A DNA stretch of 64,000 nucleotides from Pagrus major (Eukaryota > Chordata > Actinopteri > Spariformes > Sparidae), in NCBI RefSeq assembly GCF_040436345.1, contig NC_133232.1, positions 26,194,315 through 26,258,314 on the forward strand, read 5' to 3'. The notes below the pieces were generated by a model. It saw only the letters and a program-made list of their open reading frames with translations. It was not told the DNA's origin and made no database searches. A program made the translations under genes and the position numbers. This document shows positions 1 to 11,326 of the stretch, one piece after another. Position 1 is the stretch's first letter. The number at the start of each line of letters is the position of its first letter.

Positions 1-3000
1 TCACTACCATTATCTTTTATTAACATGACAGAAGTAATCCAATGGTATAGGCTGAGGTTGCATTCATGAGCAGCCTGGCATATTTTCCAGCTGTATGGAT
101 ATTCAACAAGAGAAAAAAAACATGTACTGCTAAGATACCTGCCTGAGGGTTCTCTGTTCCAGTTCCAGGGAAAATTGCAATGTGCATCTGCTCATTTGTT
201 CTAATGCTTGTATGACACAAATTATATCTTTTCCAGTTATCAGAACTGGTTCTATTCCTTCAGTTAGAGCTCAGTTGTAGGCAATGCAAGCAACCCATCC
301 CTTATACAGAATCATATCTCTGAAAGGAAAGTTCTATAATTCTGGCTCAAAATCCAACCTATGGTATTATGAAATTGAAATGACACCTGGAATGACACTC
401 AGCAGAGCGCATTCCTCTGCCAAGGCCCAACAGTCCCCTTTGTACTCACTCATAGATAGCAGCCACTAAAATATACTTGATTTGTTTCAATAAAGATTAA
501 TGTGTTATTCCCTGAAAAAAATCAACAAAAGTATCTCACAATGTTAAAGAAAGTGAGAAATAATTCCTGTATCCGTCCCTTTATCCAGATCTGCACCAAT
601 AGTTAATGGGGTCTATTCTGGTCCAAGATCCATCCTCCATCTTTGACGGAGGCAATAATAAATGCCAATAACTAGTAAATAACCTAATAAGCTATGAGAG
701 AAGTCCAAGGATGTCCAAGAAGCCCCAGAAGAGCATATTGGTTATTGGTCTTCTCATAAACTAATATTTCTCATCAGGGCCTGAAAGAAAAGTCTAGCTA
801 CTTGAAAATTTCAGCAAACATTCCAACTAAAAACAGATAACCTGCCAAACTCAACAAGATGTCCCAGAGCCAGAATCTGTGATCTACAATTCACCTTGTA
901 TCCCAAACAACTGCCCAAGGCAGTGATCCCTGGATAATCCACACATATGCCTGCCTGCTGGGTTGAGCCAGCCTTTTTATGTCAACAGCATTCATGGATG
1001 CTGATCTTTTCTGTCTCTGTGGGCCTGAGGAACACAGATAGTGCTTCAGGGAGCCCAGCTAATATGACCTGCGTTTGGCTTCAAATCAAATACATGGATC
1101 ATCCTCAGCTACAGAGGTACATATAAGCGCAGCAAATCATGTTAAGCATTCCTGCGAAACATAACTACAGGTTAGATATGCTGAGAAAAACAGCGAGCAT
1201 GTGAACTGACACACACGCAGTCTGACGGGGGTTGATGTCGGGGTTAGGCAACATCTTATGCACTGAATGGTGATGGAGCAGAATATAAAAGGATAAAAAT
1301 GTCAATCTGTTATAAATTCTGCATGCTGGAAACAGTCCAGTATCTGTCTGAATGCCAAACCTAGTTGAAGTGGCAGTTCAATGGCATTATTCCAACATAC
1401 TATATAAAAAGTAATCAAATCTGCCTTAGATTCCTCCAAAAACAGTGACTGTGTCCAGAAAAAGAGATGATGACTAAAATTGGATAACACACACTGCTTC
1501 ATTCAGTCTCAGACATCACAATAGAGACATTCAAAAAAGGGTGATTTAACAAATACCGAGACGACAGGACACCACATACATGTCATGAAATCATACATGA
1601 CACATCATGTCATTATCACTGGTATGTTTGGGGAGAGGCAAATGCGGAGAGTGATGAGGTCCGATAAGTTAATGCCACAGACGAGATAGTTAAGCGGGGC
1701 GGCATCACACTGCAGATCAAGCATGCCACACATAATTCTACACTCCTTAAACTCTTTCTGAACCCTGACTGTGCGCGGTGTAATAAATATTCTGCCTGAA
1801 TGGGCTCAAATTGCAGAGTTAGTGGTGTAATGAAGTCAAGGACATACTTCACTCTGAGGTGGGCAGTCTAGCTACACACACACAGACATGCATTCACTCT
1901 CAAACTCCGACTCATGTATGCAGTGTTAACTTAGGACATTGCACAATTGGTTTCTGTCTGTGACTAATGTATTTACAGCCTCACCTAAACCTGCGTGCAC
2001 ATTAACACTATCGATTGCAATACTTTCTTTTATTGTCATCTTTTGTCTCTTGGTATAAAAAGGCTGAAAAAGACAAGAGCATGCAGTTACAGTACAGTAT
2101 GGACCGCTTTTTAATACTCCACTGACCGTGTCTGTATGCCAGTGTAGTCTGACTGTATTATGTGCCCGTTCTTGTCATCAAAATCAGTAGTACAACCCCT
2201 ACCACTCCTGCTTGGCTATTTTTGGGCTCCTTGCCTGGTGGTACTATTTACATGAAAAGGTTCTCAGATAAAGCTCAAACAAACTGTTCTGTACTTAACT
2301 GAGTGTTATAAGAAATGGTTTGCGTTCATCCCTGCCAGCAGGTTATAAAACACCTTGTGGTTTAAATGAGGGGGCACCAGATGTGTCCTCTGTGCATCCT
2401 CTATGGTTACCGCTCGTCAGTGCGTGGAATATCAGTTTTCACCTGTTGCTAGACATGGCCAAGGGCTTAAGTTACGCAACAGTTTTTACTGGCTAGTGAC
2501 AAGCATCGTTGCTGATGACTCTTACTGCTCCCATCAAGACACCACACTGAATCACACACGCTGACACTGCCAGGTAAACACAACATGATGTCATAGTGAT
2601 TAAGTCACCTTGGGAAAATTTGATGCCACACCTTACCATGGAAGGCTCTATCATGCATTTGACACAACATGTTTTGTTTAAAATAAAGTCCTCCCTATAA
2701 AAAAATTAATCTTGACTTAGTATATGTGATCGCACTGATGGAAGACAGTTGTTGACGTGTTGCAATTTAAGCACTGCATAACTTTATTGCACAGCCCAAC
2801 TCTACAAAGTTGGAGGGACAGCTACTTCCTCATGTGTTGACGTTTAGTTTGACCTGAATCATGAGTCCTACGGGCTAGCACTGCAACCTTTATGACAGCT
2901 AGTGCACAGCTTTCGGGGGTGTAATTAAAAATAGGTATGGTGGTGGTGGTTTGTTGCTTTGTATCTTCACTTGAAACATGAAAGGAACAAAATGTCACCA

Positions 3001-3086
3001 TCAGTGGAGTTAGGTGCAACACTTTTGAGCCCTCGTCCCCGACCAACACTGTAGTGCAACAGGTTTTAAACCTGTGGGATACTCAC
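1..3086. other. Non-coding, probably intron of the gene starting at 3185
   Basis: I see no convincing exon here on either strand. The open frames are short, lack family motifs and are not bounded by usable splice sites. If the first exon at 3185-3087 is real, this stretch is its first intron, read on the minus strand. The sequence is unremarkable AT-rich single-copy-looking DNA with only short CA runs. Confidence 0.5.
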
Positions 3087-3185
3087 AAATTTCTTTTTCC
3101 CTTCTCCATCCTCATAGTTCTTCTTTGACTTCTTGTCCTTCTTGGGACCAGCAGCTGAGGCAGAGTTCCCCGTGTGTGGATCCAT
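3087..3185 (-). CDS. Probable first coding exon of an unidentified lysine-rich protein (partial)
   Basis: An ATG at 3185-3183 opens 33 codons that end exactly at a strong splice donor (TTT|gtgagt, exon end 3087). The start context is good, with A at -3 and G at +4. The peptide begins MDPHTGNSASAAG, followed by a lysine block (KKDKKSKK), an acidic NYEDGEG patch and KKKF. It looks like a disordered, basic N-terminal tail, and no domain is visible. The exon sits at the edge of a CpG-rich stretch, as expected for a first exon, and leaves in phase 0. The rest of the gene should lie at lower coordinates, probably outside the window, because I found no matching exon 2 in 1-3086. I do not recognise the protein and assign no function. 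Confidence 0.55.
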
Positions 3186-3960
3186 ATTTATAAATTAATC
3201 CGTTTACTTGAATTAGGTGTCAAAATAAACCCGTGTGGGCGGTAATCTCCCCACGCGCAAACGTAAAAAAACAAAGCAAATGTCTCCTCGGGACGGTGTG
3301 AAAAAGATAACTATGAAATTCCCCTGGGCCTAGGCTAGTCCCCTGGCTAACTAGCCACAATTAGCACAGTGTTGCTAATGATTTGGTAGAAAGCCAACGA
3401 CACCGAATGAACCCCCTCGCTAAGCCGCCTGTCTGTGTCAGTGAAGGAGGGAAATTCAAAGCACAAGCCCGAGTCCTCGGGGCGAAAAGTACGAAAACAG
3501 CCTGTTCGCGCTCGTAAACCACAAATGAGAAGTTTATCCCAACTGTATCCACGTCTAACACAACCCGACCACTTTAACAAAGTGAGTTTTGAGTCCCGAA
3601 AGTATGAGATACTAACTGTGCTAACGTTAGCTTTAGCTAGGCTAGCTTGTCTGGCTACAGTAGGTAAAGTCTCCGTAGGAAAAAAAAAAAAAAAAAAACT
3701 TCCACGAGTTGTTTCGGTGACTACAACGCGGACGAGGAGCTGGTGTTACGGATGACTTGTCCCGACGGCGTCTCCCAGATTAGTTTCCATGACTGCTACA
3801 ACTTTTAGTTAACTTTTTAACCCCTGAATGACAGCGGGGGGAAGCGACTGCGTCTTTAGCGGCAGAGAGGAGTCTTCCTGTTCTTCTGACAGTCCGGTCG
3901 GAGCTGGATGGGGAGGAGCCTGCGCTCTGCTGCTACACCTGAGAGGATTTAACTGACACC
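3186..3960 (-). promoter_or_regulatory. CpG-rich putative promoter and 5' UTR region
   Basis: CpG dinucleotides are clearly more frequent here (for example 3240-3300, 3470-3520 and 3720-3900) than in the surrounding AT-rich DNA. The region lies directly upstream of the minus-strand ATG at 3185, so it probably holds the transcription start and 5' UTR of that gene. No TATA box is obvious. The long plus-strand open frame across it (3435-3755) has no recognisable content and includes an A17 run. I read it as an effect of base composition. Confidence 0.4.
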
Positions 3961-4524
3961 ACTGTGATCACTGCACAGATCCGTGGGCTCAGGGATCAGC
4001 TCTCAGCTCCTTGGAAGAGTTATGGCAAAATGAGGATTAGTATAACAGCTTTGACAGGTTTCAATTGTGCTGTTTTCTCGTGGCATCGCTGTTCATTTGG
4101 AGCTAGAGTGCAGGCCCACACAGGAAATGGCGTAGTCATGTATTGTGTCATAATTGTGTCATAATGTACAGCCTAACATCCACACAGAAGAGAGGAAAAG
4201 ACAAAAAAAAAAAAACACACACAGATGGTCAATTCAAATGTAAAATGGGCAGTGTAGTAGAATAAGCCACCAGCAGCAGGCAGCACAGGCCAGGTAACCT
4301 GACTATCACTGCTGAACTATGTAGTTATCAAATTAACACTAACTTCTGGCACCACTCCCTCATAGACTACACTGAAGTTGAACTAGTACTTCATGTAAAA
4401 ATAGATGAGTAGTTGTATGTTTAGCACTAAATCGGTGCAAGGTTTCCTGATTAATTTGAAAAATATAACCTAACTAAAAGCTATAGGCTACCTTATAAGA
4501 GTGGTTGTGTTGCCTGTAATTAAA
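3961..4524. other. Intergenic, no gene seen
   Basis: AT-rich sequence with a poly-A run near 4203. Nothing with coding or splice support is visible on either strand. Confidence 0.5.
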
Positions 4525-5152
4525 GGACGAGTTTACCCAAAAATTAAAAATGAAGTCACTATCTTCCCCGCCTCAGGCCGATGGAAAGTCCGGTGAAGTT
4601 TCGCAATCCACAACACATGTCTGGAGCTTCAGTGTTGCAGCATTCTCCTAAATAAATGAAGTAAATGGGGACTTGTTTTTAAAAAAAAAAAAAAAAAAAT
4701 GGCTCCATACAGCTAATCTGGCTGAATCCAAGTCTCTGGAAGCCCTGAGAACCCAAACCGATTTGAAAAGACATTATTTACACCCTCGACAAACGGTTGA
4801 GCTTGTGCACCCACATTCAGACAGTGTGCGTGCTAACGCTTTTAGCTTAGCAGCTGCGGTGAAGACTTAGACTTTAAAGAGGGTGTAAATAATGTCCTTT
4901 CAAGTAAATTTGGGATCTCGGGACGTCTGGAAACTTTGATTATGCCGGGTAAGATGCATGGAGCCATTTTAATGTGTTTTCACATTTAAAACAAGTCCCC
5001 CTCTACTTCAGTTTTCCAGACGAATGCTGCGATCCTGTTTTGCTGTGAAGCTTCAGAAATCTTTTGTGGCCCATAAAAACTTCACCTGACTTTCCATCAG
5101 CATTAAGGTGAGTAGATAATAACTGATTTTTCATTTTTGGGTGAACTTGTCC
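4525..5152. mobile_element. Foldback (long inverted-repeat) MITE-like element
   Basis: The two halves are inverted copies of each other. The left end reads GGACGAGTTTACCCAAAAAT. The reverse complement of the right end reads GGACAAGTTCACCCAAAAAT. The match continues inward through paired blocks: GATGGAAAGTC plus GGTGAAGTTT (about 4580 and 5083), GGGGACTTGTTTT (about 4667 and 4995), ATGGCTCCAT (about 4700 and 4960) and ACATTATTTACACCCTC (about 4770 and 4895). Each arm is about 300 bp and visibly diverged. There is no transposase frame, so the element is non-autonomous. I could not define a clear target-site duplication. Short GGACAGTTCACCC-type ends are common in fish MITEs. Confidence 0.8.
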
Positions 5153-6051
5153 TGAGAAGGCTTCTGTGGTGTGATCTCTCCTTTGCCATTGTACCTTTCT
5201 CTCTGTGACACACATCTCTGTCTCCTTGACTCTATAAGTTAAGATGTAAGACTTGTCAGAAAACGTCCACTCAGACATCTAAGGTAATAATTACACAGGC
5301 AATTTATCTTATCTCACATATCTGGAAAGGAATTCGACTGAGGGAGCTGAGCCAGAACTGAGTTGTGCAAGTGTTATGATAATGGCTAGAGGTCAGTGCT
5401 TTAGTTACCTTTCCTTCCTTATTGAACTATCAAGGCAAGTGATGCTGCTTCATTTCGGTCTATCTCGTGCAGTTTTTTTTTGTTGTATATTTTAAAGATG
5501 ATGTTTACACGTGTTTGGCTTGGGCACATTTTGTACTGTAATCACACCGAGTAAATAAATAATCAGACTTGGGGCGCCACCATGCGGTGACAGACGCTGC
5601 CGTGTCACCAGAGTTAACGCAGCATGCCAGGCAAAGTTTATGTACCAAATAGGAAGCAATTGTGGTGCAGCCTACTTTATATTGTCCTCTAAAATGATTT
5701 CCTCGCACTCACACATGAAATGATATTAAAATATACAAGGCAATCGCAGCAAATGATGGAATCAAGAGTGCGCAGTCCTCTGAATATGCTGACTAAAGGC
5801 AGATGTGGCCTTCTGCCTCCCTCCTGCGATTTCAATTTTTCCTCTCAGATCCAGAAGATATTTTGATTACGCACCACAGACAACAATAATCACCGCGTTG
5901 AGCTCATCAGTGTTACATCTCGGATGAAGCATCCAGGGGTCACTGAATGAATATTCAGAGGCATTCTGACTCCACTTCTCCTGGCTTGGCTCATTTGGAG
6001 ATATAATTTCCGATACTTGAAATGCAGTGTTTTCTTACCTCTCAGACAGTC

Positions 6052-6088
<37 letters not shown>

Positions 6089-7164
6089 GAGACACGCGGG
6101 GACAGGATTACAGAGATAGGCTCATCCGTCTGTCTTGGTATGTGAGAGATGTTTTCCAACAACAAGATTGGAGAGGATTTGCGCATCACCGGTGGCACTG
6201 AAACCGACAACAGTCTGGTTTATCGCACAGGTCTCGTCATAAACTTCAGCCTCAAGTGTTCATTCTGCAGGATATCGGCGCTATAAATTGTGGGGGAAAG
6301 GTTAATTAAAAGAGAAAGTGCGCATCACGGCTGGCGGCCCTAAAAACGCCTCTACATGCGTATGAAATGATTTACAGTTGGCTCTTCACACCAGCTGCAA
6401 CATCATCCTCAGCGTCCATTCATAAAAGACTTCCAAGTCTGTTTGAATATCTTTATGCGTATATAGGCCTACAGTATGTCATTTAATCATCATTTTACAA
6501 TGGACCAAAGGGTTGGGGGAGCTGAGTGTTGATTGCATCATTTCACAAGACAAGACAGTTAAGTTACAGATATACAAAATATTTTATATACAAACTACTG
6601 TAGACTCTTTCTGTGTTGACATAAGTCACGTTTCCATGAAAAAAAAAGATTAATCTTGTCAGGGCCAGTGAGGAATACTGTGAATTTAGACTCTAACTAC
6701 AGTATAATGTAAAGGAATAAACAATTTGTGTCCAAAGTGCAGTGCGGGGGCCACCAGGGGGGCTGCAGGTGATGATGGATTGTTTCACATTTCATTCATT
6801 AATCACCAGAAAACACAGCCTGTGAGTCACTAATTCGATCAGGTGTTACACTGTTATCTCTCCACCTGCAGCAGGCTCGTACACACTCATCTACTCAAAC
6901 AGCTCCCCGTGGACTGAAGTGCTATTTCTGGGATGGATGGGGCTGTGGGCCTTGAATTATGGGCAACATTTGGCCCGTAAGGGCTCTGCTTATCATGTGA
7001 GGGTTTGTTGGGGATTTCAGAATTTTAAATGTGTCCAAGACAGCTAATAAAGGCAACATCGTCATGTGTCCAGTACGTGCAGCAGCAGTTCAGGGGGGGA
7101 TCAGTCCTTAAACCCCCCCACAGAGTCTCATCAGTGTCCCAGAGATTTGTCTTGGTGGTGTAGC
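5153..7164. other. Intergenic between the foldback element and smim32
   Basis: No exon is visible. A (CA)16 microsatellite lies at 6055-6086. The sequence around 5730-6420 is less repetitive and more evenly mixed than its flanks. It could hold conserved non-coding elements, but I cannot test that. The part nearest 7164 is the likely 3' UTR of smim32. Confidence 0.4.
6055..6086. repeat. (CA)16 microsatellite
   Basis: Uninterrupted CA dinucleotides. The opposite-strand frame with a VCVCVC run is an artefact of this repeat. Confidence 0.97.
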
Positions 7165-7506
7165 CTACTTGTAGGAGGTCCTGGCCTCTCTCAGCGACCT
7201 ATCATATGGCATGGAGGCGAAGAAAGAGTTCCGGAGCTGGCAGTTGATGAAGAACACAATGAGCAGCACTAAGAGGAAGAGCAGCAGGCACATGACGATG
7301 TAGGTGATCAGGTCCGGTTTGTGGAACTCGCCCTCCCGGAGCCCTCCTCCCCCCCGCCCAGCGGTGGGTCTCAGGAGAGCGGCCACGCTCACCGAGCCGC
7401 CGTGGGAGGCGTTCAGGGAGGAGGGGGCGTGCGTGGAGGACTGGGCCATGAGCACCAGGTCGAAGTCTGGGGTGTCGGTGGAGTTGAGGAGGATCTGTCT
7501 CAGCAT
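7165..7506 (-). CDS. smim32: Small integral membrane protein 32 (SMIM32-like)
   Basis: This single-exon reading frame of 113 codons has its ATG at 7506 in a good context (GCGCCATGC) and a TAG stop at 7165-7167. Residues 1-60 are a variable Ser/Gly-rich segment with NST and NAS sequons. A single hydrophobic helix follows at about residues 69-88 (TYIVMCLLLFLLVLLIVFFI), then a short basic tail, CQLRNSFFASMPYDRSLREAR. This tail and helix match what I know of vertebrate SMIM32 (human [21 protein letters not shown]). The topology is probably one pass with a short cytoplasmic C terminus. The molecular function of the family is unknown to me. The exon has an upstream acceptor (ccaccctccag|CCGACC, exon start 7540), so the start codon lies 34 nt into the second exon. 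The same orientation as trpc7 about 20 kb away fits the human gene order as I recall it. The N-terminal half is not conserved enough to fix the start with certainty. Confidence 0.85.
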   Translation of the reverse strand: MLRQILLNSTDTPDFDLVLMAQSSTHAPSSLNASHGGSVSVAALLRPTAGRGGGGLREGEFHKPDLITYIVMCLLLFLLVLLIVFFINCQLRNSFFASMPYDRSLREARTSYK

Positions 7507-7540
7507 GGCGCCCCGCGGGCTCTCCGGCTGCGTCGGTCGG
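7507..7540 (-). other. smim32: smim32 5' UTR part of the coding exon, with splice acceptor
   Basis: The polypyrimidine tract and cag acceptor lie at 7541-7555 on the minus strand, and the 34 nt to the ATG are GC-rich. The exon has no in-frame stop here, so an N-terminal extension into the upstream exon cannot be excluded. I saw no in-frame ATG there. Confidence 0.55.
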
Positions 7541-7940
7541 CTGGAGGGTGGAAAGACACGGAGAAGGTTAGGTAGCCTACTGACCCCGTCTGCGTTCAGT
7601 CTGCGCGTCCTATTTCTGATGCAACAAAAAAGAAGTGTGTGACAGATTTTGGAACGAGCTTGTAGGACAGGAATAATAAAACAAAATCAAGTTCTCACAA
7701 AATATGTTTATGCCTGACAAGGTCACTTCTTCAAGTGACACAGATAATCTGCACTGTATGTGGAAAATAAATCAGGTCATGCCAGAAGTGATCACAAATA
7801 GATCAAAAAGTGGGCTGCAGTCACTGTTAACACTGGATTCCTAGAAATGCCTCAGGACCTTCTGTTTTGGCTCTTTGTGGATAGTCACAACAACATTAAA
7901 CGAACTAAATCACATGATTTTAGCCAAGAGAATTACTTAC

Positions 7941-8060
7941 TTTGGTGTGCGCTGCGAAGAATTTCGCAGGTGAGCTGGAAAAGACAAAATCCCGGCTCCG
8001 CATTCCTCAGCGTCCCCGGCTCCGTCCGCTCCAGCCCCACCGAGGGCGCGCTGTGGGGAC
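7941..8060 (-). other. smim32: Probable smim32 5' non-coding exon (right end estimated)
   Basis: On the minus strand a near-perfect donor (CACCAAA|gtaagt) sits at 7941/7940. It faces the acceptor at 7541, giving a 400-bp intron (7541-7940). The sequence upstream of the donor is GC-rich with many CpGs, as expected for a first exon. A TTTAAA motif lies near 8077-8082, so transcription could begin around 8040-8060. An ATG at 8003-8001 would open a frame that overlaps the smim32 start out of frame. The transcription start is inferred, not seen. Confidence 0.5.
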
Positions 8061-8560
8061 GCGTCGGGTCGATGGCTTTAAATGCTCGCCTACGGACCAT
8101 ATGTCGCTGAGAGGGATATTAAAGCACCGTCTCCTGTCACATTAAATCGAACTGATCAAATCAAACGTGTCAGCGGAGATCAGGGTCCCAGTTAAAGTGC
8201 ATATTACCAATTCCACTTGTTGGCGTTTAAATCCCCAATCGTCCTGCCACGCGTGTGGTCGAGCACAGGCAGCTTTATCGCAGGCTACTGTATCCAAAAT
8301 GACTCTAGGGTCTGTGAGAGGTGGTGAAGTTCAACGGCGATCCGTGGTGCGCACACATGTCTCCTTGTGCGTCGTGGTGCGCAGTAGAACAAGCTCGCCT
8401 TTGCCTGTGCGTACAGGGCGCAGCTCTGCCTGCTCTTTTATCCAGTGGAGGATAGATCCTACCGACGGTCTGCCCTCATGGGATCATCGATTCAGTGTGA
8501 CTAAAATGGGACGAAAGAGGGGATTAACGCGCAAAACAGCAGCAGATAGGGTCGTGAACA
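8061..8560 (-). promoter_or_regulatory. smim32: Putative smim32 promoter, CpG-enriched
   Basis: Upstream of the inferred first exon, CpG density remains high to about 8450, with a TTTAAA motif at about 8077-8082 in the expected orientation. No other gene is visible here. Plus-strand open frames in this region (8167-8637) have no recognisable content. Confidence 0.35.
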
Positions 8561-8727
8561 GCTTCCCATCTTTGTCCTGGGCTGCGTGTGTGAGACAGAG
8601 GAGAGAGACAGTCACACACACGCGGAGAGATAGATAGAGAGAGAGAGAATTGCAGATCAGGAGAGGTGAAGGAGGGTGCTCTGGAGGCACGTCACTGGAC
8701 AGGGATGTGTGTAACAGTACAGAGAGA

Positions 8728-8832
<105 letters not shown>

Positions 8833-9615
8833 AAAAAGTTGAGTCTAAGCCATTTCTGGGTGGCGTGGGGAATGTCTCACACTGGGGTGATGAGAGAAAA
8901 GGAAAAGGTGTGAGATTGGTGAGTGTGTGTCAGAACTGGTAGGGGTGATTACATTTTAGAAAGGGTCTACCCTTAGGAGAGACTTAAAGAGCAGCACACA
9001 TGTGTTTGTTCTCTCTGACACAGATTTGTCATGGGTGCTTGACACTAAAAAGAAGGTGCTAAAGCTGGAGATTGGAAGCCAGTTTGCTCTTATATGATGC
9101 TTCAGACATGAGCGTGCATACAAAGGGCCGGACCCTAAAAGCTCTGCCGATCTGTTTCATATTCATCTGCACCTGTTCTGTCACAATAGAATGGCTGGCA
9201 GGCATAGAGGGGAGGGCAAGGACAGAGGGACACACACACACACACACACACACTGCAGCAAGCCATCCCCAAATCGTAAAATGGCTTTGAAACCACATGT
9301 ACATGTACACAAACAGACAGCAAAAAGTTTGACAAATAACAGACAAATACCTAATGGTGTCCTGGTGTCCCAATTCAACTCTGTATTTGACAAAAAGAGG
9401 ATTACAGTGGACCAGAGTTTGGTGCAATGTGCATGCCACATGGGAAATCTAAATACAGCCTAGAGCCTTGTTTACATACACTGAGGGACAGCAATAATTG
9501 TGACGGCTTAGGAGATTACTGTTTATTACTGCTTTTTGGATGTGGCACCCAATTCCTGCTTTGCTAAGGGCTTGCTGCTATCCTCATCCCCATCACACAC
9601 ACAAACACACACATG

Positions 9616-9653
<38 letters not shown>

Positions 9654-9840
9654 AAGGCAAATCCAAAGGCACACAAAGGAAATTTGACCCATTTTTCCTA
9701 AAATTATGTGAGTGCATTCAAGTGGTGATTGAGTTGAGTTGTAGTGTTAGATTTGCAAAACTCCACTGCGAGGGTGCTAACAGACTGAACTCACACATCA
9801 TAACCAGGTGTTGTGGTTTAGTTGAAGGCAAAACAAAGAA
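8833..9840. other. Intergenic with short CA repeats
   Basis: No gene is seen. CA microsatellites at about 9231-9253 and 9621-9649 generate the apparent VCVCVC and THTHTH frames on the two strands. Confidence 0.5.
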
Positions 9841-9930
9841 GTGCAAAAAATATTGTGCCGCTCTTTGTATTGATTTGCCAAAGGCTTTTGACACAGCTGT
9901 CCATGACGGATGGACTCTACAAGAGAAGTT
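9841..9930 (+). mobile_element. Degenerate non-LTR retrotransposon fragment (reverse transcriptase motif)
   Basis: The plus-strand frame reads CAALCIDLPKAFDTAVHD. This matches the conserved RT block of fish LINEs, usually of the form ALFIDLSKAFDTVDH, with the catalytic Asp of ID/VD retained. The flanking sequence soon loses similarity. The neighbouring RT pieces at 10308-11326 are on the opposite strand, so the copy has been rearranged or two insertions meet here. Confidence 0.6.
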
Positions 9931-10307
9931 TGTTATTTTATCTGTTTGTTTATTTGACAGGGATGGCACACGGCTTCTTAACTTTATAAGAGTTAGCTAT
10001 AAAATAATTTACATCTGTAGTCCCTGGGCAGGAGACAGAGATGATATCTCTGCTAAAAAGAAAACAATACATAATCACTATAAAACAACATATCAGCAAC
10101 CCAACAACAACAACAATAACAGCAAAATTTCAAAGCATTACAAAAACTACAATAAGCAGATATCACAATGATTGTACTGCTTGTAGCCATGATTTCATAT
10201 TAAATCTAAACTGCATCTCCCTTTTTTATAACTTGGTTCTGAGTTCCAAATGTCTGTCGCTCTAACAAAGAGGGCGGATTTGCCAAACTCAAAGGATTGG
10301 TGCTGTA

Positions 10308-10550
10308 CTACACCTTCACCTCCGCTGGTCGTCCTAGTTGTCCTACCATTATCTGAGCACAATGCTGTGGGGAGGGAGCCAGATCACTGATCACTTTGTA
10401 CACTAAATTATCATCAGCAAGACACACAGATCTCTCAAAGGTTAGGGCCTTGAGTGTTTGTTTGTAGAGGAGCAAGTGTTGTTTTTCCAGCTTGTGATAC
10501 AGTATGAGAGGTGTGAAAAAATAATGAGTGCGTGTACAGTTTTGTTGCAT
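10308..10550 (-). mobile_element. Degenerate LINE fragment, C-terminal to the RT domain
   Basis: The minus-strand frame contains LLLYKQTLKAL and LVYKVISDLAPSP. These match the region after the RT palm in L2/Rex1-like LINEs (typically LYKxxLKxL and LVYKILxGLAPxP). It lies downstream, on the same strand, of the YADD and PQGS motifs at 11250-11326, which is the expected order. Confidence 0.5.
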
Positions 10551-11070
10551 TTAAGGGTAGCTTGTTTTAGATAAACCTAAAGTTCCTTTGATTAAATTTT
10601 TGCAATGTTACATACTTCTTTCACGTGTTCTTAAATGACAGCTGTGAGTCAATAAGATGAATAGATAGATATTTAAAATGTCAAACAGTCGGAATCCTTT
10701 TACCCTTTACAGTGATAGCTGGTTGGCTTCCATTTTTCTCCTATAGAAGCACATACAAGCGGTTTTACTCACATTAAGTGTCAGGCAAGACTCTAAAGGC
10801 CTTGCACACCAAGTCCATTTTTTCGTCCGTCATCCGATAAAAACGTTACGCACAGAAAGACAGTCATCAAGCTGTAAAGATGATTTTGTGGTCCTCACTA
10901 CCTGAGAACAGGAAAAGAGCATAGCCTAATAGGTCCATCCATTCTTGAAAACAAGACAAGAGCAAGGAAAAAAAAAAAAGAAGTCAACCAATTTTCCTGA
11001 ACCAGTTGATCCTGAACTGCGACTGGCAGTACGCTAGGTGGGGATGCACCCGCACATCACACACATCACA

Positions 11071-11326
11071 TTAAAAAAAGGATGCAGAATCAGTGTGTAA
11101 ACATGATTGACACAATATGAGGTCATATTTATTTTTAAACATAAAACCTACTTGGTTTGCAAAAAGCCTTAAGAGCCAATCGGAAATCTTAACCATTGCT
11201 GATGTTAATTTGGCTTCCACTACATGTATGTCTTTCTCATGTGCAATAATGACAGTGTCATCTGCATACATTTGTGTTCCGATTTCATCTGAATAAAAGA
11301 GGTCCTAGAACTGAGCCTTGTGGCAC
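11071..11326 (-). mobile_element. Degenerate LINE reverse transcriptase core (VPQGS and YADD motifs)
   Basis: On the minus strand 11326-11291 reads VPQGSVLGPLLF. About 20 bp further on, in another frame, 11271 begins MYADDTVIIAHEKD, the RT catalytic motif. The normal spacing between these blocks is about 14 residues, so part is deleted and the frame is broken. The downstream part (LTSAMVKISDWLLRLFANQ) fits the following thumb-side region. This is a dead copy. Confidence 0.75.

Noticed and set aside
3435..3755. 106-codon plus-strand open frame in the CpG-rich region
   Set aside because: It has no domain and crosses an A17 run. It is antisense to the likely promoter and 5' UTR, and CpG-rich sequence often lacks stops by chance.
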